A stretch of 49,618 bases of DNA, taken from NCBI GenBank assembly GCA_021738725.1, contig JAIPBE010000025.1, positions 1 to 49,618 on the forward strand, in the 5' to 3' direction. Below, in pieces: positions 33,086 to 42,349 of this stretch; the stretch's first letter is position 1, and each line of letters begins with the position of its first letter. A program made the translations under genes and the position numbers. The notes below the pieces were generated by a model that ran no database searches, had not been told where the DNA came from, and was given only the letters and a program-made list of their open reading frames with translations. The DNA is from Saprospiraceae bacterium. Lineage in GTDB: Bacteria > Bacteroidota > Bacteroidia > Chitinophagales > Saprospiraceae.

Positions 33086-35482
33086 TCAATGACCGGACTG
33101 GTGTATCAGGGTGCCTGTTGCACGATCCCCGCTGGTATTGATCATTTCAATATGGAACGTACCTGTTGGAAGGTCATCCAGGGCAAGCGGTATTGGTACT
33201 GGTCCCACAGATGATCCGGTCGAATAGGTCCGGAAAAGGGCCCCTTTCGCATCTATGATCCGTATTTCATCTACGCTGGACCAACCATTTGGCAGTGAGA
33301 TCTGCACCCATCCAGATGCCGGATTGGGCCAGAGGTCCAGGTGGGTCGGTTCCAACGGATCCAGGCTACTGGTATATGGACTTTCGTACGCCCCGGCATC
33401 GATCCCCTTCCCCTGGATTCGGGCATTGCCAGCCAGGTCATAAGGATAGATAGAATCCGGCTGCACGCCAAAGTCTACCGCCGGACTAGCCGAAGTAAGT
33501 GCAAAGTCACTACTTCCGAGGAAAAATGGATCGGTGTTTTCCAGATCGGAAGAACCCATCCATCCAGTAAAGGAATTGTCACCGATAATATTGCCGCCAT
33601 TCGTCAGAATAGCTCCGCTCTTATCGATGTATTCAAGTTCATTCTCACCCAAGTTCGCTAGTATAGTATTTTGCAAGACCAGTACGGCATTTTGACCAAT
33701 CTGAAATCCTGGCAATTCATTTTCAGCACAGGTCATATTCAGGATCATTGCTCGGATTCCCTCCATTTCCCAAAGGCCATTCCCGCCAGCTTGGTGGTGG
33801 ATCACCATGTTCTCAAACCGAAAACGAGGAATGCTCGAGGTATCCACTCCTGTTCCAGACAGAAAGACGATAGATTTTCCCCAGCTACCGTTACTTTCCA
33901 ATAGAACATTTCGAAAGAGCAGATCCATCCTATCATTACCATCCCTAATGGAAATGCATCCATCGCCCACATTATCGATCCAGCTACAATCTTGAATGAT
34001 CCCTTTCACTCTTGCCTGTCCAGAAGCCCTAATCGATAATCCGCTATTCTGGAGGGATTCCCCTCCTTTAATGCTACAATGGTGTACACGCAAGTCTGTG
34101 ATGGCATTATCCCCGGCCTCCACGACAATGCCTGCCGATCCCATATTGATGGAGTTATTCGAATTAAAACCACAACTGTCTATTCGGATATCCGCTTCCC
34201 CTAATTTATTAACAGAAATGGTCATTGGGCCATTTCCACCAGACTGGTTAAAACCTGCAACATTATTTAGGTATGTCAAGCTAGACTCCTGTCCATCAAA
34301 TTGAACATGAAGGACAGCTCCATCTACTTCAGAGACATTCTCTGAAAAGGTACAATTCTCAATGATAGCCGAGGTCTCACTAGCGTTGACATTCGATTCC
34401 AGAACGATTGCACCTCCGCGAACCGCATCGTCCGGATTGTTGGTCATATCTATAGCTGCATTCAACTCAAAATCAGACCTCGTCACCGAAAAATGATTTT
34501 TCACAGACCCGAATACACTGGACGAAACCAAATACAACGCACCACCTCGGGTAGCGATATTTTCTTTAAAAGAACAACTATCCATCGTGTTTTCCAGGAA
34601 GTTGAAAGACGCCTGGACATGAACTGCCCCTCCAGTTCGGCGGGACTGGTTACTGACAAACTCATTCCCCTTCAGGTGGGAATTGGCATTGTACACCGCT
34701 ATGGCTCCCCCTCTGCGATCGGATCGGTTGTCCTGAAACAGGCTATTCTCAACAAATACACCGCTTCCATCCGCCAGGGTGATAAAGATCGCGCCACCAT
34801 CCTCATTTGAACTGTTGTTGGTAAACTGGCATTCCCGGATCAACATGCCATTGGCATGATCGGATTGCACATAGATCGCACCACCGCGTTTGTCGGCGTA
34901 ATTATCCACAAAACGGCAGGAATAAATCAGTGGCGATCCCTGACAGAAGATCGACCCTCCCCATTGATTGGGAAGTAAGGTATTATCGCCTACCGCTTGT
35001 CCTCCCCGAAAAATAAACCCGTCCAGGGTAGCTGCTTGCGTTACCTCCGAAGTAATCTCTAAAATGGTGTACAGGTTATCCCAACGAAAATTGAACAGAT
35101 CACCAGGAATATCGTCACCTTGAACATCTCCCGACAGTATGGTCAAATACGCATCCGGATCGCGCTGATCCAATGTCGTTTCATTGCCCGCAAAACCGCC
35201 ATATAAGTGAATATCCTTGTCCAGGAAATATCTGGCTTCCAAGGTATCTCCTGGTACATATTGGCCTTGCGCCACCCAGATCTCATCACCCGAAACAGCC
35301 GCTGCTATAGCCTCCTGCAAACCGGAAAATGCATCACCCCAGGAGGTTCCGTCATATACGCCCGTAGCGGATTGATCAACATAAATCACCGTCTGGGCAA
35401 AGCTCGATGGCGTCCATCCAAGACTGGATATGATCAGGCAGCAGATTATGATCCGGGTGGTCAGAGGGTAGCGAGGGGGCAT
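33086..35482 (-). CDS. T9SS-secreted polymorphic/beta-helix protein with choice-of-anchor Q-type region
   Basis: 798 residues. Signal peptide (to about 29, SFAQ). TVIYVDQSATGVYDGTSWGDAFSGLQEAIAAAVSGDEIWVAQGQY is the standard start of Bacteroidota beta-helix/DUF1565-like proteins. Many helix turns follow, with FxxNxSxxxGGAI motifs (NNSSNEDGGAIFI, DNRSDRRGGAIAV, NQSRRTGGAVHV), like Pmp-type repeats. A choice-of-anchor Q-like part (NTILANLGENELEY...GGNIIGDNSF) comes before the T9SS sorting domain (LDLWPNPASGWVQISLPNGW ... GTFHIEMINTSG). It is a probable surface or released structural/adhesive protein. Gaps of 31 and 66 bases to the flanking genes suggest one operon. Confidence 0.9.
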   Translation of the reverse strand: MPPRYPLTTRIIICCLIISSLGWTPSSFAQTVIYVDQSATGVYDGTSWGDAFSGLQEAIAAAVSGDEIWVAQGQYVPGDTLEARYFLDKDIHLYGGFAGNETTLDQRDPDAYLTILSGDVQGDDIPGDLFNFRWDNLYTILEITSEVTQAATLDGFIFRGGQAVGDNTLLPNQWGGSIFCQGSPLIYSCRFVDNYADKRGGAIYVQSDHANGMLIRECQFTNNSSNEDGGAIFITLADGSGVFVENSLFQDNRSDRRGGAIAVYNANSHLKGNEFVSNQSRRTGGAVHVQASFNFLENTMDSCSFKENIATRGGALYLVSSSVFGSVKNHFSVTRSDFELNAAIDMTNNPDDAVRGGAIVLESNVNASETSAIIENCTFSENVSEVDGAVLHVQFDGQESSLTYLNNVAGFNQSGGNGPMTISVNKLGEADIRIDSCGFNSNNSINMGSAGIVVEAGDNAITDLRVHHCSIKGGESLQNSGLSIRASGQARVKGIIQDCSWIDNVGDGCISIRDGNDRMDLLFRNVLLESNGSWGKSIVFLSGTGVDTSSIPRFRFENMVIHHQAGGNGLWEMEGIRAMILNMTCAENELPGFQIGQNAVLVLQNTILANLGENELEYIDKSGAILTNGGNIIGDNSFTGWMGSSDLENTDPFFLGSSDFALTSASPAVDFGVQPDSIYPYDLAGNARIQGKGIDAGAYESPYTSSLDPLEPTHLDLWPNPASGWVQISLPNGWSSVDEIRIIDAKGALFRTYSTGSSVGPVPIPLALDDLPTGTFHIEMINTSGDRATGTLIHQSGH

Positions 35483-35513
35483 AGTGGTTATGTTAGATCA
35501 GGAGCAATTCAGC

Positions 35514-36992
35514 CTATTGAGTGATCAATACTTTGCGGACCATCTGGCCTTGTGCTGTCCTCAACTTCAGCACATACAATCCGGAAGGCAGTGCAGGTAC
35601 ATCGATCTGTAGATTCGACAGGCCGGTATTCAGTTGCCACTGTTGCAGGGCGACTTCATTGCCCCCGGAGGTCATCAAGATTGCATTCAGTTCCAGGCTT
35701 CGCTCACTGGAGATTCGTATAGATAAGGGCGCTCCTGAATGTACCGGATTGGGTAAAATATGAACAGCAGAAAGGCCGTCGATCAGATCCTCCACGCCAG
35801 TAGATAATTGGTCTCCCGTGGTGAAGCTGTGGATGTCTGAACTGGCCTCACAGGTATGTTGCGCATTGTAGGGGCGCAGGCGCCAGTAATACGTCTTGTT
35901 TTTGACCAGCTTGCTGCTGACCCAGGAATTCCCCACCGTCGAGAACTGGAAAACTGCCGAATTAAAACCGGGATTGATGGAATACTCCACGATGTAATGT
36001 GTGGCTTCCGGCATGGGCTCCCAGACAAACGGAATCTCATTGAAGGTTGTAATCGTATCACCCTCACCTGGAAAGACAGGAACGACAGGTCCCGAATAGA
36101 CTGGATACCGAACAGTTTGATCGTAGAGGAATTCGGCTTTGTCGGTCAATGCATTGGCCTGCATGGCGGCAATCTGCTCATCCGAGAACCGATAGGAGCA
36201 CACATCCGAAGAGTATGACATGATCAAACTGCCATCCGATTTGAGTTTCACCCCGAGTGGATCTGTCTGTAAGACGATACTTTCCCCCAGGGTGTTGCAG
36301 TTCCAGCGATAGTTCAGATAGTCCGGTGGTGTATCGCAAAAGCCGTCGCCGGCGATGTCACAATTCACCCCATCTACCCGTTCCACCAGATTGCCATTGA
36401 TCTGTTCCGGGGCCGGTTTGCCATAATCGTGATCATAGCCCTCCCAGCCATAGAACGGATGGGGCAAAGACAGAAAGTGACCCAACTCATGCGACCAGGT
36501 ATGGTCATCTGGCTGAATACAGGATTTGGCCAGTGCAACCCCCAGATTGTAAGCGCTGTATCCACAGAGGTTTTCTCCTGGTGAATTGGAAATATAGCAG
36601 TTGATGGTATTGGGCACATTGTAGGCCGTCATCATCTCGGACCCCGTATCGAAATTGTGATTGTAATAGGTGTTATTTGGAATATAGCTGATGCCCCCTT
36701 CCAGGTAGAATTGGATGTTTACCGTCTCGAAATCGCGGTTGAGCGTACAAAAAGCATCCAACAGATCAGGCAATCCAAAATACCCGGCACCGCTGGCTGT
36801 ACCCACCAAATGGATGGTCACGGGCAGATACAAGGTATCTGCTGAACGAGAAAAGGCTTTCGGGTTTGCCTGATACTCCTGCAGCCAGGCGACTTTCCCA
36901 TCCTGAGTCCCACACCAATGGGAAGACTGCGGGTTTTGCGCTTGGAGACCTGGTGCTATGAAAAACAGGATCACAATGAAAATACGGGTCAT
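35514..36992 (-). CDS. Secreted M43 (pappalysin-like) zinc metalloprotease with T9SS sorting domain
   Basis: 492 residues. Signal peptide to about 19. The zinc site is HELGHFLSLPH at 168-178, where the usual metzincin Gly at position 8 of HExxHxxGxxH is Ser. The M43-type GDGFCDTPP lies near 215-223 and the Met-turn IMSY at 257-260. A fibronectin-III-like region (about 300-390) links to a T9SS type A sorting domain (HILPNPVHSGAPLSIRI ... GLYVLKLRTAQGQMVRKVLITQ). It would hydrolyse proteins outside the cell; specificity unknown. It is the first gene of the minus-strand run ending at 29449 and is divergent from an S41 protease gene. Confidence 0.9.
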   Translation of the reverse strand: MTRIFIVILFFIAPGLQAQNPQSSHWCGTQDGKVAWLQEYQANPKAFSRSADTLYLPVTIHLVGTASGAGYFGLPDLLDAFCTLNRDFETVNIQFYLEGGISYIPNNTYYNHNFDTGSEMMTAYNVPNTINCYISNSPGENLCGYSAYNLGVALAKSCIQPDDHTWSHELGHFLSLPHPFYGWEGYDHDYGKPAPEQINGNLVERVDGVNCDIAGDGFCDTPPDYLNYRWNCNTLGESIVLQTDPLGVKLKSDGSLIMSYSSDVCSYRFSDEQIAAMQANALTDKAEFLYDQTVRYPVYSGPVVPVFPGEGDTITTFNEIPFVWEPMPEATHYIVEYSINPGFNSAVFQFSTVGNSWVSSKLVKNKTYYWRLRPYNAQHTCEASSDIHSFTTGDQLSTGVEDLIDGLSAVHILPNPVHSGAPLSIRISSERSLELNAILMTSGGNEVALQQWQLNTGLSNLQIDVPALPSGLYVLKLRTAQGQMVRKVLITQ

Positions 36993-37150
36993 AATCGTCG
37001 AATATTGATGGGTAAACCTCGGGGAAGGTCTGGATGTTCAAAAATGCAGTGATTGGGAAAAGCTGCTCAATGTACGGGATTGACCCGGAAAATCGTGGCA
37101 CTCGCCACTTGAACGCCTTCCCTGGATAATCCCGGAATGGGATTTGCCGT

Positions 37151-37158
37151 TACCTTTG
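37151..37158 (+). promoter_or_regulatory. Bacteroidota -7 promoter motif for the S41 protease gene
   Basis: TACCTTTG, identical to the motif before ettA, lies 19 bases before the ATG at 37178. Confidence 0.45.
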
Positions 37159-37177
37159 CACGTCAAAGCTCCTGAAG

Positions 37178-38815
37178 ATGAAACGTTGGTTATTCGCCTT
37201 TCTCATTCTCGCTGGCATCGCCAGCTCATATGCCTTTATCCGTCCTGATTCGGACAAGTATTTCGAGATCATTAAAAACCTGGAGATCTTCACCAACCTT
37301 TACAAGGAGTTGAATGCCGGTTATGTCGATGAACTGGATCCCGCCCGAACCATGCGAACCGGGATCGATGCCATGTTGCAGGCCCTGGATCCCTATACCA
37401 ATTACATCTCTGAAAGTGATATTGAAGGCTACCGCACCTTGACCGAGGGTCGGTATAACGGAATCGGAGCCCAAGTGAAAAAAATCGGTGATCTGGTCAC
37501 GATCACCCAGATCTATGAGAACAGTCCAGCGCTCAAGGCGGGATTGAAGACTGGAGACCGGATCCTGGAAGTAGATGGACAGGATGCACGCAATCGAAGT
37601 ACTGAAGACCTGAATAACATTATGCAGGGATTCCCCGGCACGCAGGTGAAGATGCGTATCAATCGACCCGGCGAGAACAAACCCTTTACCCTGACATTGA
37701 CCCGCGAAGAAGTGGATCTTCCCAATGTGCCTTACTTCGGCATGGTCGATGATCATATTGGATACATTGTCCTGACCACTTTTACTCAGCAGGCAGGAAA
37801 CAACATCGCCAAAGCCTATAAGGATCTGCGCGTCCAGGATCCACTGATCCAGGGATTGATCCTGGACCTGCGAGACAATGGTGGTGGACTCTTGAACGAG
37901 GCGGTCAATATTTGCAACATCTTCGTGGATCGCGGTGAATTGGTGGTCAGTACCAAAGGCAAGATCCCTGAATGGGATCGGAGCTACAAAACAACACAGC
38001 ATCCGCTGAATACGGAGATTCCCCTGGTCATCCTGGTGAATAACCACTCGGCATCTGCATCTGAGATCGTCTGTGGAACCATTCAGGATCTGGATCGCGG
38101 GGTGGTCATGGGACAACTCACCTATGGAAAGGGCCTCGTCCAGAACACTAAAGAGATCGGATATAATGCCCGACTGAAACTGACCACCGCCAAATACTAC
38201 ATCCCCAGCGGCAGATGCATTCAAGCTATCAATTACAAAGATGGGGAACCAGTCCACATCCCGGACGATCAGCGGGCAAAATTCAAGACCAGAAGTGGTC
38301 GGCCTGTGCTGGATGGTGGCGGTGTCAAGCCGGATGTAGTGCTTGAGAAACCAAAGGACCCCGCTTTGATCCATGCTCTGCTAGAACAGGATATGATCTT
38401 TGATTACACGACCGAGTTCTGCCTCAAACACGACTCGATCGCCGGACCTGAAACGTTTCGATTCGATGATTGGGCCGGATTTACCGCCTTTTTACAGGAT
38501 CGCAAATTCACCTATGAGACGGCTTCCGACAAGGCAATTGGCGCCCTGAAGGAAAAGGCAAAAGAAGAAGGTTTGGATGCCTCCCTCAAAGCACAGATCA
38601 CAGCTATTGAAAATAACCTTGGTCAGTATCGCGATCAGAGTCTGGGCCAGCACAAAGAGGCCATTCTCAGCCTGATCGAACAGGAGATCATTGGAAGGTA
38701 TTATTTCAACCGCGGCCGAAAGCAACTTGGCTTGCGCAACGATCCGGAGATCGTTGCAGCGAACCAATTGTTAAAGGATCCGGAGCGGTACCGGAAAATT
38801 CTGAAAGGCAAATAA
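37178..38815 (+). CDS. S41 family C-terminal processing peptidase (CtpA type)
   Basis: 545 residues. An N-terminal signal/anchor (MKRWLFAFLILAGIASSYAF), a PDZ domain at about 85-170 with GIGAQVKKIGD and AGLKTGDRILEVDG, and the S41 catalytic core: VNNHSASASE with Ser293, and TYGKGLVQ with Lys318 (spacing of 25, as in Tsp). The substrate region DLRDNGGGLL is intact. It degrades or trims proteins from their C-termini in the periplasm. The long C-terminal part is helical. It is divergent from the metalloprotease gene and 3.5 kb from a second S41 protease of the larger Prc type. Confidence 0.93.
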   Translation: MKRWLFAFLILAGIASSYAFIRPDSDKYFEIIKNLEIFTNLYKELNAGYVDELDPARTMRTGIDAMLQALDPYTNYISESDIEGYRTLTEGRYNGIGAQVKKIGDLVTITQIYENSPALKAGLKTGDRILEVDGQDARNRSTEDLNNIMQGFPGTQVKMRINRPGENKPFTLTLTREEVDLPNVPYFGMVDDHIGYIVLTTFTQQAGNNIAKAYKDLRVQDPLIQGLILDLRDNGGGLLNEAVNICNIFVDRGELVVSTKGKIPEWDRSYKTTQHPLNTEIPLVILVNNHSASASEIVCGTIQDLDRGVVMGQLTYGKGLVQNTKEIGYNARLKLTTAKYYIPSGRCIQAINYKDGEPVHIPDDQRAKFKTRSGRPVLDGGGVKPDVVLEKPKDPALIHALLEQDMIFDYTTEFCLKHDSIAGPETFRFDDWAGFTAFLQDRKFTYETASDKAIGALKEKAKEEGLDASLKAQITAIENNLGQYRDQSLGQHKEAILSLIEQEIIGRYYFNRGRKQLGLRNDPEIVAANQLLKDPERYRKILKGK

Positions 38816-38867
38816 GGCCCTTCCGAACCATCAGATCTGGTGCTGCCACTCACCACCCGGATGCTGT

Positions 38868-39437
38868 CTATTCAGGGTCAGGAGGGAGCATCACCGCATC
38901 GATGATGTGCACAACTCCGTTGGATGCTTCTACGGTGCCCAAGATATTGGCGCCGTTGATCTTGACATGGCCGTCCTTGTTCTCCACTTTGATGTAGTGA
39001 CCGGTCGCCTGATACAACTGCATGCCATCCCGAAGATCTTTGATCCGGTAGGATCCCGGTGAAGCATGAAACTTGATAATGCGAGCCAGGGTGGCTTTGT
39101 TTTCCGGCTTCAACAATTCGCCCAAGGTGCCTGCTGGCAATTTGTCGAATGCTTCGTTCGTCGGGGCAAATACCGTCAGTGGACCGGCATTGACCAAAAC
39201 GTCCTCCAGACTGGCAGCTTGTACACCGGCTACCAGAGTCGTATGGTCAGGTGAACTCATGGCTACTCCCAAAATATTCTTCGGGGCATTGGGATCTTCT
39301 GCTACTGCTGATTGACCTTTCATGGTGACCGCACCAGTCATGCCAGCTGCATCCGTCTGAACATCTCCACCTTGCGCACAGGAGTTAAGGATTAAAAGAC
39401 CTAATACTCCACTAATTACATACAGGAACCTTTTCAT
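38868..39437 (-). CDS. Fasciclin-domain lipoprotein
   Basis: 189 residues. MKRFLYVISGVLGLLILNSC is a lipoprotein signal with Cys at 20. The single FAS1 domain has the H1 motif LTVFAPTNEAFDKLPAG and H2 motif ASNGVVHIIDAVMLPPD near the C-terminus, with YxH-like motif in FHASPGSYRIKDL. These domains mediate weak adhesion or sensing at the cell surface; the partner is unknown. It stands alone downstream of pdeM on the same strand with 114 bases between. Confidence 0.9.
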   Translation of the reverse strand: MKRFLYVISGVLGLLILNSCAQGGDVQTDAAGMTGAVTMKGQSAVAEDPNAPKNILGVAMSSPDHTTLVAGVQAASLEDVLVNAGPLTVFAPTNEAFDKLPAGTLGELLKPENKATLARIIKFHASPGSYRIKDLRDGMQLYQATGHYIKVENKDGHVKINGANILGTVEASNGVVHIIDAVMLPPDPE

Positions 39438-39551
39438 AGCGAATCATGGATTTTGTGTGGCTTAAAATTGAGGAGAAGGACTCCAAGGACGTACTGACAT
39501 CGGTCACGCTTACGGATGATCCCTGTCAATTTTCAACATGAAAGAATTTGC

Positions 39552-40274
39552 TTATTGGGTGGGCACCGGCACTTCCATCAATTGGTCCTTGAAAATGACC
39601 CAAACCCGATCAGTTGGCATGGTCTTCACGGCCATCACTCCCGTAAATGCTCCATATGCCGGTAGGAGGCCATGATGAGCACCGAAATGGAAGCAGGGCA
39701 TGGTCATTGCCTGTCGACCTTTACCGCGCAATCGGAAACCGGGGTGGACATGTCCGGACAGGTTGTACATTCCCGGAGGAACGGTATCGAGCCGATCGTG
39801 GGTCAACAACAAGGAGCCGCAGAACAGTTGATCCGGGACAACCTCAATACCAAACTGGTCGTAATGGGCTTGCTCCAGAATATCATGGTTCCCTCTAACC
39901 AGGATGAACTTCATCTTGCGGTAGCGGGTGATCAACATGCCAAAGGCATCCCATTCCCCATTGTGCTGGCTGTGAAAAAGGTCTCCCAGAAAGATCACCT
40001 TTTTCGGTCGCCACTGCAGGATCAAACGGTCCAGGCGCTGCAGATCGACTTGTGCCAACTGCTCCGGAATAGCAATTCCCGATTTGCGAAAATGCATGGC
40101 CTTGCCGATATGAAGGTCTGCCAGGAGCAATGTCCGTTGCTTTGGCAACCACATGGCACGATCGGCCAATAGTGTAACCGGCTCAACCAAAAGGTTCAGT
40201 TCAGCCTGATGGGTAAATACGCCAAGGGTCGGTTTAGACATCAGCCGTGAAAGTACGGCAAGCCCTGGGGGCAT
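39552..40274 (-). CDS. pdeM: Ligase-associated DNA damage response endonuclease PdeM
   Basis: 240 residues. Metallophosphoesterase motifs are all present: DLHIGKAMHFR, GDLFHSQ, VRGNHD, THDRL and GHVHPGFRLRGKG. The GKAMHFRKSGIAIPE stretch is specific to the PdeM family, which usually sits with an ATP-dependent ligase, a Lhr-like helicase and an exonuclease in DNA end repair. None of those neighbours is in the window; pdeM follows marC by 6 bases. An ATG at 40241 (MSKPTLG) is an alternative start and gives 229 residues, nearer to the usual length. Confidence 0.88.
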   Translation of the reverse strand: MPPGLAVLSRLMSKPTLGVFTHQAELNLLVEPVTLLADRAMWLPKQRTLLLADLHIGKAMHFRKSGIAIPEQLAQVDLQRLDRLILQWRPKKVIFLGDLFHSQHNGEWDAFGMLITRYRKMKFILVRGNHDILEQAHYDQFGIEVVPDQLFCGSLLLTHDRLDTVPPGMYNLSGHVHPGFRLRGKGRQAMTMPCFHFGAHHGLLPAYGAFTGVMAVKTMPTDRVWVIFKDQLMEVPVPTQ

Positions 40275-40280
40275 AAAAAT

Positions 40281-40913
40281 CTATTTGATCATGGTCGCCA
40301 GGACATTCGTCAGCGCAGTAATCATAAACTGGATACCTACGGCCATGGTGATAAAGCCCATGATCTTGGTGATCGCCGTAATACCAGACCGACCCAGCGC
40401 CTTGAACAGCAATGGTGCCATACGCAGCGTGCCATAAGTCATTAGTCCCAACACTAGAATGACCCCGGAGATGATGAAATGATTTTCCCAACCGGATTGG
40501 GTGGTAGACATGCCAATCAACAGGGAAATGGCTCCCGGGCCAGCCAGCAAGGGCATGGCCAAAGGAGAAAATGTCACATCATGGCCCTGGTCCGCCTCAT
40601 CCACCAGCGGACTGTTTTCCGTCTTCCGGCGAGGAGCACCTCCCCCTCGGAGCAAGGTCAGACCAGATCCGAGGATGATCACGCCACCAGCGATCCGCAT
40701 GGCATCCAGACTGATGCCGAAGAAATGCAGGATGTAGGTACCTGCCCAGAAAAATCCCAGCAGGATGATCGCAAAATAGAATACCGTGACCAGGGCGATC
40801 CTGTTGCGCTGAATCTTGGTCTGATCATGCGTCAACGCCAGATATACCGGAACCACACCCAGTGGGTCCACAATGGAGAACAGCGATCCGAGTACTGCGA
40901 CAAATAATTCCAT
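40281..40913 (-). CDS. MarC family integral membrane protein
   Basis: 210 residues with six transmembrane helices. MELFVAVLGSLFSIVDPLGVVPVYLALT is the family opening (N-P/D-P-x-G motif), followed by GISLDAMRIAGGVIILGSGLTLL, TFSPLAMPLLAGPGAISLLIGM and GLMTYGTLRMAPLLFKALGRSGITAITKIMGFITMAVGIQFM. The loop RGGGAPRRKTENSPLVDE is a cytosolic insertion between the helices. Members were once linked to multiple antibiotic resistance but the transport role is unknown. It is immediately upstream of pdeM (6-base gap). Confidence 0.9.
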   Translation of the reverse strand: MELFVAVLGSLFSIVDPLGVVPVYLALTHDQTKIQRNRIALVTVFYFAIILLGFFWAGTYILHFFGISLDAMRIAGGVIILGSGLTLLRGGGAPRRKTENSPLVDEADQGHDVTFSPLAMPLLAGPGAISLLIGMSTTQSGWENHFIISGVILVLGLMTYGTLRMAPLLFKALGRSGITAITKIMGFITMAVGIQFMITALTNVLATMIK

Positions 40914-41038
40914 AAGGCCTTTATCTTCATCCCGAAACCGATTTCGGGATCACGCACATCCATAACGATCTAAAAAGAATAATGTTTGGTATCAAAGTTC
41001 CAAATAGAACATTTTTTAATGTTAATTTTTACAAAGTC

Positions 41039-41533
41039 ATGAATGACAGAATTATCAATGGATATTTTCTTTTAGTTTTTTTGATTATTCACGCAGGCTG
41101 CGCCTCAGATCCCGCCTCCAGACCCGCTGCAGACCCTGCGGAGCTGGTCGCGGCAGACAGTGCCTTTTGCCAGCGAAGTCTGGAAGCTGGCATGAAAGTG
41201 GCTTTCGTCGAATATGCCGACAGTGCTGTCATCAAAATGGATGATGGGCAGCCCGTGATCCGGGGCATCCAGCACCTCCAGACACTGTGGGCCGACCCCC
41301 GACCGGACGGACCCTCGCCTTTGGTATGGGCACCGCAACATGCCGAGGTCGCCGCTTCAGGTGATCTGGGATATACCTTTGGTTACTGGCGCTTCCCTGG
41401 CCGTACTGATGCCGGAACAGACACACTCTACTACGGCAACTATGTCAGTATCTGGAAACGCCAGACCGATGGATCATGGAAGTACGTGCTGGACACGGGT
41501 ACCAATACACCAAAACCCGATGATTGGGAATGA
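41039..41533 (+). CDS. Probable lipoprotein with a SnoaL/DUF4440-like domain
   Basis: 164 residues from MNDRIINGYFLLVFLIIHAGC, a signal with Cys at 21 that may be lipidated (the preceding residues H-A-G are a loose lipobox). The mature part, ELVAADSAFCQRSLEAGMKVAFVEYADSAVIKMDDGQPVIRGIQHLQTLW ... LGYTFGYWRFPGRTDAGTDTLYYGNYVSIWKRQTDGSWKYVLDTG, is a cone-shaped NTF2-like fold of the DUF4440 type. No catalytic residues can be assigned. The gene precedes dsbA-like by 24 bases, so the two may share a transcript. An ATG at 40982 gives a longer but poorer N-terminus. Confidence 0.75.
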   Translation: MNDRIINGYFLLVFLIIHAGCASDPASRPAADPAELVAADSAFCQRSLEAGMKVAFVEYADSAVIKMDDGQPVIRGIQHLQTLWADPRPDGPSPLVWAPQHAEVAASGDLGYTFGYWRFPGRTDAGTDTLYYGNYVSIWKRQTDGSWKYVLDTGTNTPKPDDWE

Positions 41534-41557
41534 TGTCCTTCCAACCACTCATGATCT

Positions 41558-42271
41558 ATGAAACAACAGTTCATCTTTCTGATCACCGCCTGGCTTCCGT
41601 TCAAAAGCCTGGCCCAAACCTCTGTTCCCGTGCCACAACCTCATTTCATCTACATCTACGACCCCCTCTGCGGCTGGTGTTATGGTTTTAGCCCTGTGAT
41701 CACCAAACTCCACGAAGACTATTCTAGTAAAGCAACTTTTGAAGTGATTGCTGGCGGCATGGTTCGCGGTGATCGGGTTGGACCGCTATCCGATATTGCC
41801 GACTATTTGCAAGAAGCATACAAGACTGTCGAAGAAAGAACAGGCGTTCAGTTTGGCCAGCCCTATCTCGACGAACTCTTCGGGGATGCCGATATGATCA
41901 TGGATTCTGAACCGGGGTGCCTGGCGCAGACGGCCATCAACCAACTCCGGCCAGAGCACTCCGTGGCTTTTGCTTCAGCCATACAGAAAGCGATTTATGG
42001 CCTGGGTCTACCTCCAGATGACCGGGATGGCATCATTAAGATCATGGTCGCCCATGGATTGAACGAGGAGATTGCTCGCGGTGCCTTTTCAGACCCCCAG
42101 CTGTATCAGAAAATGATAAACGCCTTTTCCAAAAGTGAAGGCATGGGCGTTCGGGGTTTCCCCACGCTCATCCTGGAGATCGAAGACCAACGATACATCC
42201 TCACACGCGGCTATGCCGGCCTGGACGACCTCCAGCAGCGTATGCAGGAAATTCTGGAAGCACAACACTAG
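41558..42271 (+). CDS. DsbA family thiol oxidoreductase (FrnE-like)
   Basis: 237 residues with signal peptide (to about 19, SLAQ). The active site is DPLCGWCYGF near residue 36, within a DsbA fold, and the cis-proline loop is GVRGFPTLIL near 200. The inserted helical domain includes EERTGVQFGQPYLDELF, as in FrnE/2-hydroxychromene isomerase-like proteins. It probably handles disulphides in the periplasm. The gene is 24 bases after the NTF2-like lipoprotein gene and ends at a strong bidirectional terminator. Confidence 0.88.
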   Translation: MKQQFIFLITAWLPFKSLAQTSVPVPQPHFIYIYDPLCGWCYGFSPVITKLHEDYSSKATFEVIAGGMVRGDRVGPLSDIADYLQEAYKTVEERTGVQFGQPYLDELFGDADMIMDSEPGCLAQTAINQLRPEHSVAFASAIQKAIYGLGLPPDDRDGIIKIMVAHGLNEEIARGAFSDPQLYQKMINAFSKSEGMGVRGFPTLILEIEDQRYILTRGYAGLDDLQQRMQEILEAQH

Positions 42272-42294
42272 TTCCAGAGTTCACCTCAAATGTT

Positions 42295-42326
42295 AAAGCC
42301 CCGGTGAATCATTTCACCGGGGCTTT
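42295..42326. terminator. Bidirectional Rho-independent terminator
   Basis: AAAGCCCCGGTGAA (42295-42308) and TTCACCGGGGCTTT (42313-42326) form a perfect 14-bp stem with loop TCAT, between the convergent dsbA-like gene and the prc gene. Confidence 0.9.
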
Positions 42327-42349
42327 GTATGACTGGATCGGAAAGGATC

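Noticed and set aside
37095-37108. GTGGC/GCCAC hairpin in the divergent promoter region
   Set aside because: A 5-bp stem is too short to be called an operator without comparative support.
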